From NCBI GenBank assembly GCA_024803745.1, contig JANJXV010000037.1, positions 5,407,001 through 5,471,000 of the forward strand: a stretch of DNA of 64,000 nucleotides. The letters are read 5' to 3'. Position numbers and translations under genes: made by a program. Below, in pieces: positions 33,845-46,699 of the stretch; the stretch's first letter is position 1; each line of letters begins with the position of its first letter. The notes under the pieces are model-generated. The model worked only from the letters and a program-made list of their open reading frames with translations, made no database searches and was not told where the DNA came from. Source of the stretch: Megascapheus bottae. Its lineage: Eukaryota > Chordata > Mammalia > Rodentia > Geomyidae.

Positions 33845-34047
33845 TGCTGGGACTGAGAATATGGCATAGTGGTAAAGCGCCTGCCTAGCATGCATGAAGC
33901 TCTGGGTTTGATTCCTCAGTGCCACATCAACAGAAAAAAGCCAAAGTGATGCTGTGGCTCAAGTGATAGAGTTCTAGCCTTGAGCACAGAGAGGCTCAGG
34001 GACAGTGCCCAGGCCCTGAGCTTAAGCCTCATGTCTGGCAAAAAAAA
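33845..34047 (+). mobile_element. IDL-Geo SINE
   Basis: Head AATATGGCATAGTGGTAAAG and GGGTTTGATTCC; link CACATCAACAGAAAAAAGCC; right monomer CAGGCCCTGAGCTTAAGCC and A-rich tail. Confidence 0.92.
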
Positions 34048-34235
34048 GATGCTGTTGTCATCTACTGTGACTCCCCAATTCATGTTTCAGAACCTAAGAA
34101 CTCATATAGTAGTCTTAAGAAGTAGAGTTTTATTTTTGGAGGGCTGGGTGTGGGTTGATGATTGCCTTTATAAAATAATGTTAAAGGTTACAAATCATTT
34201 TCTTTAAAAAATATATTTATCTTTATGTGATTTTT

Positions 34236-35040
34236 TTTTTATAAAACAGGTACCATTCAACAGAGCAGTTTAAGAACTCAGTGCCTCGTGATCTTAATGT
34301 TCAGGTTATGTGTTGGATACTTTTGTCATTTAACAGAGTAATTTTTGCAATGCATCCTGAACTGTGTTACCTTTCAGCATCTTCACCAGGCTTCCACCCA
34401 CCCCTTTCCTTATTTTTCTCAGTTCGGTGGCACATACAGCACATTCTTGCCTGCTTTCTACTCATTTTCTCCATTCATTCCTGTACTGCCTCTCCTCTTG
34501 ACACCCCTCCCCCGCTCTTGAGTGCCCAGTTCCTAGTACTCATTTTATTAGGCTTTGGCTTAGTCTTACTAAAGAATTATATTATTTGCATTCTTCATAG
34601 ATTCTATTATTCTTGAGTCAATTTATTTATTACTGGTTGGGTGTTACCCAGTGTGCTTACTTTTAGATTTATAGGCACCTTCTTGTTCCCACTGGTGATC
34701 TTTCTGATGGATGAGTTGAAGTCTATTGTGTACAGGTAACACATCTTCTTAATTCATTGATGGAAGGGGCATCTGGGCTGGTTGTATATCTTGGCTGTGG
34801 TAAATGATATAGCAAGGTGACTATATTGTAGTATGTTTAGGGTTTATTATTTATTTATTTAATGAGGAACATCCATAAAGCTTAACAGAGTGGTTGAACA
34901 AGTTTACAGTCTCACCAATAGTGTAATAGAGTTTTGGCTGCATCCATACCTGCACTTGTTATTATTAATGTTATGATAATGGATATTCTAGCTGGGGTAA
35001 GGAGGGATTGCAGTGTTGTTTTGATTTGCACTACGTTTAC
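34236..35040 (-). mobile_element. Old LINE-1, ORF2 end and 3' UTR
   Basis: Read on the minus strand, 34860-35040 encodes diverged ORF2 C-terminal sequence (plus-strand TACAGTCTCACCAATAGTG, GTTTTGATTTGCACTACG). 34690-34800 matches the MWYLYTM region, and the left part is 3' UTR. No open frame survives. Confidence 0.75.
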
Positions 35041-35044
35041 GTCA

Positions 35045-35165
35045 TTTTCTTAATGACAACAGAGCTGGCCTTTATCAGACACTGAATCTTCTGGCACCTT
35101 TCTTGGAGTTCTCAATATCCAGAACTATAAGCCATTAATTTCGCTTTTGTAAGTTACTGATTCCA
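35045..35165 (+). mobile_element. MaLR LTR 3' fragment
   Basis: GACACTGAATCTTCTGGCAC, CTTGGAGTTCTC and CCAGAACTATAAGCC match the typical R-region of MLT1/MST LTRs. Confidence 0.65.
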
Positions 35166-35271
35166 AGTAAATGTGCAATAATAGCCCTAAAAGGACCAAG
35201 ACAACTTTGGATTTTATTTCTTATTTAAGGTTTTCAGGAGAAAATTAATTTTAATAACAAAAGTTGATTGT

Positions 35272-35508
35272 TAGTTGGTCATTAGTGGCTCCTATAATCC
35301 TAGATACTCAGGAGTCTAAGAGCTGAAGATTGTGGTTTGAACCCAGTCTGGGCAGGAAAGACCATGAGACTAATCTTCAACTAAGTGCCAGAAATCCACA
35401 AGTGGCACTGTGGTTCAAAGTAGTGGAGTGCTAGCCTTGAGAAAAAAAAAAAAGCTCAGGAACAGTGTCCAGGCCCGAGTTTAAGAGCAATGACAAAAAT
35501 ATTGTTTA
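35272..35508 (+). mobile_element. B1-like/Geo composite SINE
   Basis: Head GTGGCTCCTATAATCCTAG, then GATACTCAGGAGTCTAAG; right monomer AGTGGAGTGCTAGCCTTGAG with a 12-base A run inside it. Confidence 0.85.
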
Positions 35509-36420
35509 AAAGTTCAAAAATTTCAAACGTTAAGAATGATGATGCAATGAGTAGTTCAAATTGCTGTGTATGATCGGTCTGTTGTTCTAGAAATAATCAC
35601 CACTAGCACTAACGTCCTTGAGGGTCATATATACATAAACATTTAAATGATACCAGCTATTAATATTATGCACATGTAAACATATATTAAATAATTAGAC
35701 TATATTGTGTACTTTTATGTTCTACAACCTTTAAAACTCAGCAGTATATTTATAGGCCTCTAGATGTATGTTTCTCATTTTTTATTTATTAATCTTATAG
35801 TACTTTATTTAAGAGAGATGTCCTAATTCATAAAAGTAAATCTTTCTTGGTAGACATTTTACTGTAATATTTCCAAGAACACTTTCTACCTATTTATTTT
35901 CTTTTATATGAACATTACAGTAGACTAGACTCTTCAAAGTTAGTTTTCTGAGCCATAGGGAATGTGCATTCAGGATTGTTTTCATAGACTTTGCCCAATT
36001 TCTCTTTATGTTACTCTAAGATATAGTTTGGGAATAGATGTTTTCTACCTGTGCTTGAACTCAGAATACTACATGGCTTGCTAATTTAGCTGGCACTCCA
36101 TTTTTTTTAAGAGTTAAGCCATATGTGAAAGCTTTTATTTCATATAAGATTTTTACTGGGTTTCTTAAGAAAAAAGGGAAAAATTAGAATTAAAAACATA
36201 AAAATGCAAAATAAAGGTAAACATTTTGACAGACTATAAAAATAGTGATCAACGAGGAAAGCCAAGAAATAAATCAATTATTCTCCTGATTCTTCATGTT
36301 AAATTTGTTTTAAAGGACAATATACATTGTAATCAATCTGATTTATGGAATTGAAATCTTTGTACAACTACCTAGCAGTAATATTTTTTTTTTCTACAGA
36401 GTAAGTTCTTAGAGCTAGAG
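35509..36420. other. AT-rich unassigned sequence
   Basis: No gene. About 36050-36110 has a badly decayed reversed SINE (GTGCTTGAACTCAGAATAC). Confidence 0.4.
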
Positions 36421-36426
36421 TGATTG

Positions 36427-36612
36427 GCCAGGAGCATGGCCTAGTGGTACAGTGCTTACCTAGTATGCACAAAGCCCTGGGTTCGATCCCTTGTTACCAC
36501 ATACATAGAAAAAGGTCGAAGTGGCACTGTGGCTCAAGTGGCAAAGCACTAGCCTTGAGGAAAAAGTGTACAAGGACAGTGCCCAGGCCTTGAGTTCAAG
36601 CCTCAATCACAT
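36427..36612 (+). mobile_element. IDL-Geo SINE
   Basis: AGCATGGCCTAGTGGTACAG (A box), GGGTTCGATCCC (B box), ACATAGAAAAAGGTCGAAG link, right monomer ending CTTGAGTTCAAGCCTC. Confidence 0.93.
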
Positions 36613-36619
36613 ATTGATT

Positions 36620-36725
36620 AAAACTGTAATCCCAGCATTGAGAAGGCTGAGGTGGGAAGATTGCAAGTTCCAGGCCAGCCTGAGCTACATAAGACAGACA
36701 GTGTCAAAAAGAAAAAAAGCAACAC
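36620..36725 (+). mobile_element. B1 SINE
   Basis: AACTGTAATCCCAGCATTGA, GGAGGCTGAGG-like block, TTCCAGGCCAGCCTGAGCTA, CATAAGACAGACAGTGTC and an A-rich tail: a true rodent B1 (7SL-derived monomer) lacking the first ~20 bases. It directly follows an IDL-Geo element. Confidence 0.85.
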
Positions 36726-36906
36726 CCAAACTCAAAATGAAGAAAGAGCTTTACCAGACCATACTTATAAAGGCTGGTTAGCACAGTAATTTCATGGTTT
36801 CAAAATGTATGTTTAATAATATGCAAATAAGCCACTAAAGTCTTTCCCTTTATGATGTAATATTAAAGTTCTGCCTATGTAATTAGTAAAGATAAAAGTA
36901 TTTAAT

Positions 36907-37112
36907 CCAGACACTGGTAATTCACACCTATAATCCTGACTGCTAAGGATGACCGTGGTTTGAAGTCAGCTCATTGAGACTCTTACCTTCAGTTAAACAC
37001 CAAAAAGCCCGAAGTGGAGCGGTGGCTCAAATGTTAGAGCATGACTACTGAGTACAAAATCTCAGGAACAGCACCTAGCCCTTGAGTTAAAGCCCAAGGA
37101 TTGGTATACACA
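36907..37112 (+). mobile_element. B1-like/Geo composite SINE
   Basis: TTCACACCTATAATCCTGAC head, CACCAAAAAGCCCGAAGTGG link, CTCAAATGTTAGAGCATGAC and CTTGAGTTAAAGCCCAAGG right monomer. Confidence 0.83.
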
Positions 37113-37309
37113 GATAAATTGAGGTTTAATTTTGCCGTTACAAAAACTTGACGCCATTAAAACCAACACGATTATTTTCTACTCATCAAATTACTGAGCT
37201 AACAATAATATAAAAATATGTAAAAATTATTGATTCATAATTACCAGTTATGCTAATATCCACATAGCTAGTAGAAATCTGATGATTAAAAATATTGTTT
37301 CATTAAACA

Positions 37310-38305
<996 letters not shown>

Positions 38306-38398
38306 GTGAATGATTTTTACATTCTTACTTACTCCATCCTTAAAAATCAAATATTACAGTGTCAATCCATATACTTTAGTTTTCTTGCTGTTTTTCAG

Positions 38399-38562
38399 AT
38401 GAGTACAAAAATCTTGTAAAGCCAGATAGAGTGCTTTATGGGAGAGCAACTTATGAGACTGCTCTGAAATATGCCTTGGAAATAGAAGCATTAAAAGCTT
38501 TTGACTCTCAGAAATACTTCTAAAGCCAACACGAAGGCAGCTTGGAGAATTGTGAGTGTCAT
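38399..38562 (+). other. Candidate exon of unknown gene (speculative)
   Basis: TTTTCTTGCTGTTTTTCAG at 38380-38398 is a strong splice-acceptor-like sequence. One frame then stays open for 40 codons (38401-38520), beginning EYKNLVKPDRVLYGRATYET and ending QKYF, closed by TAA at 38521-38523. Two donor-like sites follow: GTGAGT at 38552 and GTAAGT at 38563. The peptide is charged with helix-like spacing but I do not recognise it. The other two frames stop within a few codons. It could be a last coding exon, a non-coding RNA exon, a decayed exon, or chance. Confidence 0.2.
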
Positions 38563-38564
38563 GT

Positions 38565-39258
38565 AAGTTAAGTTCACATTAGCTGTCAGCATTTCTTAGG
38601 GCAAAATGTATCTTCGGAGTTATCCACTTCATTCAACTGCTTTCATTAGGGAATTTTTATTCTCCCCACTAGAGACATTTAGGTAATAATAAGGTTATCC
38701 ATGCATATATTTATGTATATGTCAAGTCTGTGGTAATGAACCATTTGATCCATAGATAAGACAACAACAAAATGTCTCATATCCCTTTCCTTCAATTATG
38801 ATATCTCCACTTGATAAAAATATTTTATGATTAATTATTGAGTGCAGACTAATTTAGTTCTGCACCAACGAGTTGCAAATACATTCCATTATTTAACCTT
38901 TAAACATGTGTATAAGCCAGGTATTAATATTCTCATTAAAGTCAGAGCTCAAATGTCAGAGAGTTTAAATAGCAGACACACCACTAGGTGTAGCAGAGAC
39001 ATTTTTTGAAGCCATCTCCATCTGCTTCTATATTGTTAACAAATATAAATTGCTGTTCATTAAACAATGTGGCCCTAAATAATGTTATGTTCTGGTTTAT
39101 TTTAGAACAACTTGTACAAAGCTTCCTCATTTTACTTTGGGTTGCACTGATCTGTCCCTTTTCTAATGCCATTTTATAGCTAAGACTAGGATCAAACTTA
39201 TTAACAAGCCATTGTAGTTGCTCATCTCATAGAGAAATAATAAATTATAGTATTTACA
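38565..39258. other. Unassigned AT-rich sequence
   Basis: No recognised element; possibly decayed MIR near 38890-38960. Confidence 0.35.
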
Positions 39259-39259
39259 A

Positions 39260-39420
39260 GCATAGAGTCAACTTCCATATGTTCAAATCCTGGAGCTGCT
39301 ACTTGCTTACTGACTTTGAGCGTGTAGAAACCTTTAATTTATAAGATTGGTATCATAAACTTGCTTAATAACTAATAACTAATAAATCCATTTGAGAATT
39401 AAAGTGAATTGACACATTAG
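39260..39420 (+). mobile_element. MIR SINE
   Basis: AGAGTCAACTTCCATATG, TTCAAATCCTGGAGCTGCTA, CTTGCTTACTGACTTTGAGC follow the MIR 5'/core order (tRNA-related head, 'GGTTCAAATCC', 'CACTTACTAGCTGTGTGACC'). Confidence 0.7.
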
Positions 39421-40590
39421 AACATTTACCTTAGCTGGTACTTTAAGTATAAACTGACTCAATTGCTTTGTTCCTGTTCCTATTTTATTTGTCATCTTTC
39501 TCGAGTAGCAGCTCCCTGGTATGCTTTGTCTGGCTTTTACTAATTCAGTTCAACGAGTGTATGCTCACACAATTTTCTGTGTCCTCATCCCAAATGTTTT
39601 TCTCAAGCAGAAGACCTATTCTGGCTTTGCACTGAGCCTGTGCTTTGGCTATGAACTCTCTTGCTACTCATAGGATTGGAATTTACTGGTCATCTGATAA
39701 CCTTTTCATCCTAAGCTAACTTAATTTTTGTTTTACTTACTAAGTCCTAGACAGTTCTAGGTTCCTATTGCTTTTTCCTGCTTTGTATCTATATCTGCAG
39801 AAACATTCCTGGCAAGCTTCTCCAACTGCTACTTTCCTCACCTAGTTAACTACTTTAGGCAAGTCTAACGTTTTGCCAATGGAGACTTGATTCTTTAAAC
39901 TGTTTCTGATTCTTGTCTTATTTATTATGGCTGTTCAATGCTTATTCAAGAAAAGTTCAAAGAGCATACTACATGTCAGAAACAGCACCAAGTTCACTGA
40001 CCAAATCCTATATACAACTAACAGCCTTGCACACAACCCTTACTTAGCCAATAGTCACCTATAACCCAAGTTGCAACTGTGACTCACATGTCATCACTAA
40101 CATCCGTGCTGGAAGTACTGGGCTTTGGCCAGGAGATGAAGTCAAGCCTTATTGAATGAACTATGCTAGAGATGAGGCCCACTGTAGGGTGGGAGTTAAC
40201 TAGGATGATGAAAGAGAGTGTGTTGAAGGCTGAGAGAGGATTAAACTGGAAAGGAACATGCAAACTGTTGTTTGCTATGAGAAGACAAGTACAACCCAAA
40301 CAATGCAATGTACAAGATGGGGTGTGGTCGATGTGAGGTCTTGCCCCCAGGGCTTTCATTTGGTTAACGATTTTAATTGTATGCCAAGCTTAATAACAAA
40401 TCCCTGGATGGTGGTACATGTGGATAGCAAGGCATTGAGGACGGAGTCATATTGTTCATATCTATTCCATCAGGGCAGGGTAAACAGTAGGTTATGCATG
40501 GGTCAATTAAAATATGACTGAAGTGGGTGAATTTCTATGACATAACCATTTTGAGCAATTAATAGATAATTTGACAAATCGAATACCAGA
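39421..40590. other. Unassigned sequence
   Basis: About 1.2 kb with no recognised repeat or gene. Confidence 0.4.
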
Positions 40591-40865
40591 AAGTTGAGAT
40601 GTCTTATCAGAGAGATGGGGGCTAGAGAGAAGAGTGAATGAATGGTGGGCAAATGCAGTCATAATATACTCAATGTACATATGTAAATAAAACTAGGAAA
40701 CTTAAGGGATAACTGTGGTTGGGGTAGACGGGAGAGAGGGGAATGATGGAAGAAGTGGCAATGATCAAGATGCACTGTATACCATAAATTGCCATGTTGA
40801 ATTGACATCCCTTTGTACGCCTATTTAAAGATAGTAAAAAGGATGATGATTTCACTAGGGTAGCA
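40590..40865 (+). mobile_element. LINE-1 3'-UTR fragment (older family)
   Basis: GATCAAGATGCACTGTATAC, TTGAATTGACATCCCTTTGT and ATTTAAAGATAGTAAAAAGG parallel the reverse complement of 56848-56950 and 43500-43570. The three together define one older L1 3'-UTR family. Confidence 0.6.
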
Positions 40866-42367
40866 GTTATAGAAAAAAATCAATGGTATGAAAAGATCTT
40901 AGAAGCAAAATGAGCAATATTTGGTAATATTGGATGTGATAGAAGGGGAAATGAAATGACTTCAAGGTTTCTGGCTCACACAACTAAGCAAAAGATGACT
41001 GCTTTTATTAAGATGAGGAGCAAGGAATTAAATACATTGAGCTTGTTCTTCTATAAATGAATTGCTCCAAACAATATTCTCATAAACTCTGGAACAGAAA
41101 CTCAGAACAGTTTGAGTACAACATTTTTTATGAAAGGATTTGCGAATATTTCAGAAAGATGGAGAGAGGAGAGGGGAGAGAGAAAAAGAGAGGGGAGAGA
41201 GGGAGCAAGGTGGTGGGGGGGAGAATGTTGTCTAATCAACTAGACTATTTGTTAGTTATTGCCGTTTCAAGTCCAGAGCTGGTGAACAAGGAAGAAAAAA
41301 GCTTTGAGGGCAATTATAAACTTCTCCTTAGGGCAAGAAAACGATTCCACTTGTTGTCATTTCTAGGACCGAACAGCAAACAATTGACATTTTGATTATT
41401 CAGCTGTTCTTATTGAGTCATGGAAGATGTTTCAATATTTTTGAAAGGTTGAGATATATAAGAATTTCATATAAAATCTATAATATTCGGAATTCAAGCT
41501 CACCTTCAGAGAAAGACATAAGTGGATTTGAAGAAAGATCTAGAAACAAGCTTTCCAAAAAGGATCCATGATGAATCAAATGCAAATGGTATGTGGGGTA
41601 TAGAGTTCTAGCATACTAGAACAGTGTGAACTTTGCTAACCATATTTCTACTTCTTTTCTTTTCTTGGGCCTTTATTTTCCCTTTTGTATCATGGGCCAA
41701 ATATTTATCTCATTCTTACTTAAAAGGTGAGTTTGAAGGTGATTAAGACAACTTTGGAAATAGCTTTGACCTCTCCTTGTGAGAGCCATAAATATGAAAA
41801 ATAGTGCTAATACAGTTGCATACAGTTTCAATATTGCTTGAATTACACCGAAATATTCTTGCCACTCACTGATTTCTGACGATGATTCAAGAATGAATAA
41901 GACCTCATCAGTGTTTTATTGTCTGTTCTCAGACACTGGAAATTCAGAACTCTTAAATCACTACTACTTGTCTGAGTAAAGTTGTGACAAGGGGAAGAGA
42001 GAAATGCTAGAGGAAATTTCTTAGAAAGGCAAATAAAGTGCAGTCTGTGCCTACCTGGGTTCTCAAAAACAAGCAGTTCTGATGATAAAAGATCTCTTTT
42101 GTGGATTATGGGGCAACCAGACAGTCCTGTCACAAAACTGTTTTAGTTACAACAGAAGCTGATAATAAAGTCTGTGGAATTTTAAACTGAGGGAACCCTG
42201 GGAGAGTTACAAACCAAACTCCTTGAAAGAGGGATCTCATCAGTCTTTCCTTGCCCTTGAGCATTGCAGTCTACCTGCTTCCAGCTCCCCTTTCTGGGGT
42301 TGAGAATGGCTACTGTTTGCCCAGTATGTTGGTGAACTTAGAATCATGATAAATTCAGTCAACCCAA
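40866..42367. other. Unassigned sequence with a GA-rich patch
   Basis: No gene or recognised element. A purine-rich simple repeat (GGGAGAGAGAAAAAGAGAGG-type) covers 41157-41222. Confidence 0.4.
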
Positions 42368-42383
42368 TCTTCATTTTTTTGTT

Positions 42384-42570
42384 GTTGTTTTTTGTTTTTT
42401 GCCAGTCTTGGGCTTGGGCTCAGGGCCTGAGCAATGTCCTTGGACTTTCTCAAGGCTAGAACTCTACCACATGAGCCTCAGCACCACTTCTGGCTTTTTT
42501 CTATGTATGTGGTACCGAGGAATCGAACATGCTAGGCAAGCACTCTACCACTAGGCCAAACTCCCGGCCC
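42384..42570 (-). mobile_element. IDL-Geo SINE, minus
   Basis: Reversed right monomer (GCTCAGGGCCTGAGCAATGT, TCAAGGCTAGAACTCTACCA), link (CTTTTTTCTATGTATGTGG) and head (GAGGAATCGAACATGCTAGG, CTCTACCACTAGGCC), with a short deletion in the head. Short flank repeats TCTTCATT lie at 42368-42375 and 42571-42578. Confidence 0.92.
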
Positions 42571-42578
42571 TCTTCATT

Positions 42579-43480
42579 CTTTAAGGCTATTGGCATTAGA
42601 AACATTGCAAGCCATCCTTGGTCCTGCACTTCTGCATTTCTCTTACTTCTTCTCTGTCCCTCCTATCACAGTCAAAGTTTAGATTCAAATACCTTTTGCA
42701 TCATTTGTAAGAACAACTGCAATATCCTAGTTTTCTCCTTTTAATCTCTCCTTGCTGCAATTTCAGATTCATGTCATTGTTACAATTATTCTTCTAAAAT
42801 ACTAGGTTGTCTGTTCTTGTATGCTTAAAACGTTTGATTTTTGCTATATGTTAGATGATAAAGAACCCATTAGTTAACAGAGACCTTAAGATTTTTATAC
42901 TTTGACACTAACACTAGTCAATCCTTTTTTTTTTTCAGGCAGAAAAGAGTTTGTTGGAAGGAGAGTAAACTGTGGGCCCACACAAAATGGAGGCATTCAG
43001 AAAGCGGGGAAGAAAAGGAGAAAAAGAGATAATGGAAGATCTCTCAATATTACCTTTCTTTTTTCTTTGAGTGTTGGATACTTCACATGTAATGAGACCT
43101 TGATGAACAATGAAATGAATGTGAGTAAAATTCTGTTATTAATCTTGTGTTATAGGCAAGAAAAATGATATCAATGAAAGTTAAGCAATTTGTTCAAGTT
43201 TACATAGCTAACAAAAGAAAGTACCAAGGTGGCCCCACACTTTGCTTAGTCCCTTGCTGCTTCTTTGTGGAAGTCACACTAAAACTGCGTGTGTGAACCT
43301 GCACGTGTGAACTTGCCTTTGTTCATTCTCTTTCTTCAGCCTGTGGGTTGGACTTCCAGGTCAAACATCCTATGTAGACCACAAAGTCTTGCCTCAGAAG
43401 ACCCATGTCTATAAAGCTTCGTCAGGCTTCTCGTATCATGTTAGACTCCTTTTGAGTTTTTCTGTACACTTTTAAAAATA
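42579..43480. other. Unassigned sequence
   Basis: No gene. Around 42938-42980 there is weak resemblance to the LTR-like stretch at 2425-2455 (CAGGCA-GAAA-GAGTTT...AAACTGTGGGC). Confidence 0.35.
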
Positions 43481-43482
43481 TT

Positions 43483-43700
43483 ATCTTTAAGGAGTTTCAG
43501 AAAGGAGTTGGTATTTAATGAAGCACTTTATGAATACAGTATATCTTGATCAATGTCACCCCTTCGAACATTCTCACCCATCTCTCCCCTCGCCCATCTC
43601 TCACTTTTCTTCATTTCATATGATTTAAATTAGATTCTTGACTGCATTCTCCCCAACTTTTCCTCTTTATTTTTCTACCCCTTTTTCCTTGATTCTACCT
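43483..43700 (-). mobile_element. LINE-1 3'-UTR fragment, minus (older family)
   Basis: TGAATACAGTATATCTTGAT, CAATGTCACCCCTTCG and a C/T-rich stretch parallel 56930-57060 closely in order. Confidence 0.65.
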
Positions 43701-44435
43701 TGCCCCTTTGGAGTACCGGCTTTCTGAACTTATTTTTTTTCCTGAACTTTGGTTTTCCCTTTCTAAAGCATTAAATTATTTGAGTTTTTCATTGAATCTC
43801 TCTCCTCTATGCACCTCAATAGTAAGCAGTTCTTTGAGTGTAAGATGAGTTCATTGAAATGTCTCTGTAAAATCAAGTGTGAACCCTGTGATGACTTTAG
43901 GCCTTAGATATTTTAGGTCATTAATGTCTAGTCTATAATAAATCCTCTGGAAGTACTTGCAAAATTTAGTGGGAGGATTGTCATAATCTCATTAAATTGG
44001 TATTGGCTAATCTAAACGTATCTTTTAATTAAAGTAATTTAGCTGTTAACACATAAATATTAAGATGTCTCAGTAGGATGGTAAGGGTTTATTAATGATA
44101 AGCCACAAGCAGGTGTTTTCAAGAATATTAATTGAAGCTGTGAAGAAAGTACTTCTAATGGAAGTACTGATACCTTGATAAAGATGTGATAAAGTTTGAT
44201 GTCAGTAAGACATTTCCTAATGGGAAAAAACAGATTGTTTGTCTCAAACACTGAAGGGTATTTATTGCTTCATGTTACTGAAAAGAAAAGAGGCAGGTTG
44301 AATTTTGATCTGGTGAGATTTACTACCTTTTCTCTTTCCTTTTGGCTATAGTTCCTAGGCATTGCTTCTATTTTCAGTGAGCATCCTCACTTCTTGTCCT
44401 TAGGCTGCAAAGTTGTTCATTCAAGCTGCGTAAGG
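43701..44435. other. Unassigned sequence
   Basis: No recognised element or gene. Confidence 0.4.
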
Positions 44436-44437
44436 AC

Positions 44438-44481
<44 letters not shown>
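44438..44481 (+). repeat. (GT)n microsatellite
   Basis: About 21 GT units. Confidence 0.97.
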
Positions 44482-44482
<1 letters not shown>

Positions 44483-44904
44483 TTTCCCATTTCCCAAACG
44501 GTCAATCAATACATTCTATCTGTTGGATCAGTTGGAGTCATGCCTTGAAAGTTAGCTGTAGTTGAAGGATGTGACCACATTGATCAGGTAGTCTGTGCCA
44601 TATGTTGCTTTTAAGTCTGGCACAAGACATGCATTTCCCAGACAAATGGACAGCAGGAAGAAAAGGTAGTTTTCTTAGAAAAGCCTGGGGGCTTAGAAAG
44701 GAAAAGGCAAATTAATGATGGGTAACCAAAACCAGTAAAATAACCCATGAATGATCTCTGTGGTAAAGAAAAATGTGAGTTCTGAAAGCTGTTACAACGT
44801 CCCACAAGGAAGACTCATCACTTATTCTTGTGGAAGAAAAGGAAACACAAGCAGTGTACTGATTTTCTGTCATCTGATTGACTGATTGATTTGTTTTTCT
44901 GCTG
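44482..44904. other. Unassigned sequence
   Basis: No recognised element or gene. Confidence 0.4.
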
Positions 44905-45000
44905 TACTCAGGTTGGAACGTAGGGCTTTGTGCTTCTCAAGCTAGCACATTCTGCTACCTCTTGAACCATCTCTCCAGCTCTTTCCTTTTGTGTTTTGTG
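44905..45000 (-). mobile_element. ID-like SINE remnant, minus
   Basis: GGTTGGAACGTAGGGCTTTG, CTAGCACATTCTGCTACCTC, TTGAACCATCTCTCCAGCTC is the reverse of an ID-type tRNA-derived SINE (B box, A box, 5' end). Older than the IDL-Geo beside it. Confidence 0.65.
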
Positions 45001-45049
45001 TTGAGATGGAGTCTCTTGGGGTAATAGGCATGTTTCATCATGTCTTTTT

Positions 45050-45238
45050 TTTTGCCAGTTGTGGGGATGTAACTCAGGGCCTGAGCACTGTCCTTGGGCT
45101 TTCTCAAGGCTGGAACTCTACCACTTGAGCCACAACACCACTTCTGGCTTTTTGCTATGTATGTGGTACCAAGGAATAGAACCTGGGTCTTCCTGCATGC
45201 TAGGCAAGCACTCTACCACTAGGCCATACTCCTGGCTC
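45050..45238 (-). mobile_element. IDL-Geo SINE, minus, 15-bp target duplication
   Basis: Complete reversed element with right monomer (AACTCAGGGCCTGAGCACTG), link (TTTTTGCTATGTATGTGGTA) and head (AGGCAAGCACTCTACCACTA). Perfect TCATCATGTCTTTTT copies flank it at 45035-45049 and 45239-45253. Confidence 0.96.
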
Positions 45239-45253
45239 TCATCATGTCTTTTT

Positions 45254-46045
45254 GACTTCCTCAGGCAGGGTGCTTCTCTGTCCTGGCTAGGCAGAGTCTA
45301 AGTCATTCCTTCCTTGCATTCCCAGGCCATTGCTGATGGAGTAGCTCCTGTGGTTCTGTATTACTGATTTCTCTAAGCTCTCCCCACACTTCTGTGAAGA
45401 TCCTTTTTATTAAGCTCATTGAAATTACCCAGTAGGAGTGTGCCATCTGTTTGCTGCCAAGACCCTTACTGATATGATAGGTAATCATTTCTGTTAACAT
45501 ATTTTCAGTCACTGCAGTGGCACATTTCCAAGCTACAATGATTATGGTACCAGCTAAAGGTAAATTTTCTTTAACTAAAAGAAAGCAAAGATCCCTCACT
45601 TCTGTACCCCCATCCCTCACCCCCCACCTTGATCATTAGTAGTTCAGTTGTTACATAAAGGTTTCTCAGCCACAGGACAAAGTATTGATCATGAGGGACC
45701 CACTATTTTTTTTAACAATTGTTAAACAGGGCCTCCTTTTAATTTTCATGCTCCTTTGCAAATTAGTTAGATTTTCTCTTGAATCTCTAAGTGCAAATAA
45801 CGAATGCAAATTAATTTATCTTAGTGTCACTGTTTAGTAATGTCTTGTAGGAACATTTACGCTCAATTGTATCAGTTCAGTTTTTAACAACTAAAGGGAG
45901 AATACTTACATAGTTTATAGTCATGAAAAAAAATGTTATCATTCAAATTACTGATAACTTTCCTATATTTAAAACTTAGTTTAAATAGATTAAACTTTAT
46001 TTGAATCAATTATTAATGTTATATTAATGTTGTATTTGTTTGTTT
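45254..46045. other. Unassigned sequence
   Basis: A 105-codon minus-strand ORF (45303-45620) has no recognisable domain or similarity and no codon or splice support, so it is not called a gene. The rest is AT-rich. Confidence 0.4.
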
Positions 46046-46049
46046 CTTT

Positions 46050-46278
46050 GTTTTGCCTATACTAGGAGTTGAACTCAGATCCTGAGCACTGTCCTTTAGC
46101 TTTTTCATTCAAGGCTAGTGTTCTACAATGTTAGCCAAAGCTCTAGTCCTGGCTTTTTGCAGCTTAATTGTAGATAAGAGTCTTATGGACTTATTTGCCT
46201 GGGATGGCTTCAAATCATGATCCTTATATCTTTCTGTAGAGCCAGGATTTCAGGTGTGAACCACTGATGAGCAGCAAT
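46050..46278 (-). mobile_element. B1-like/Geo composite SINE, minus
   Basis: Reversed Geo (TACTAGGAGTTGAACTCAG, TTCAAGGCTAGTGTTCTACA), link (TAATTGTAGATAAGAGTC) and B1-like head (GGATTTCAGGTGTGAACCAC). Confidence 0.82.
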
Positions 46279-46671
46279 AATCTTTTAAGGAAAGCAAATA
46301 AGGATAGAGAAAAAAAGAAAAGAGAACCATGAACATCTTTCCTGGATGATGATTGTAGAAATGAGCTCATTAAATAGTTAAGAATCAGTAGCTTGGATCA
46401 CAGAGTTTACTAAAGCAGAAGCACTGGTCAGGCATCCAGTCGTAAATATGCTATCTAGTTCACTACGAAATGGACTAGTTACTTAAACTTATTCAGTCTT
46501 GCTCCTTCACTCTTTCAAGACAAAAAAAAATGTAAACAACTGTCATGTATCAGAAAGTATCCTAAGAGGTAGAAATATCAGTACCAGCACAATGGGCTGT
46601 CACGATGCTATGGCCTAGCTGAGAAATAAACAGCTCAAGAATAATTGAAGAGAAAATAAAATGTGGCATGC

Positions 46672-46698
46672 ATTATTATTATTATTATTATTATTATT
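46672..46698 (+). repeat. (ATT)n microsatellite
   Basis: Nine ATT units. Confidence 0.95.
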
Positions 46699-46699
46699 T

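Noticed and set aside
45303..45620. 105-codon minus-strand ORF as a gene
   Set aside because: No recognised domain, no splice or promoter support, and length is within what AT-rich non-coding DNA gives by chance.
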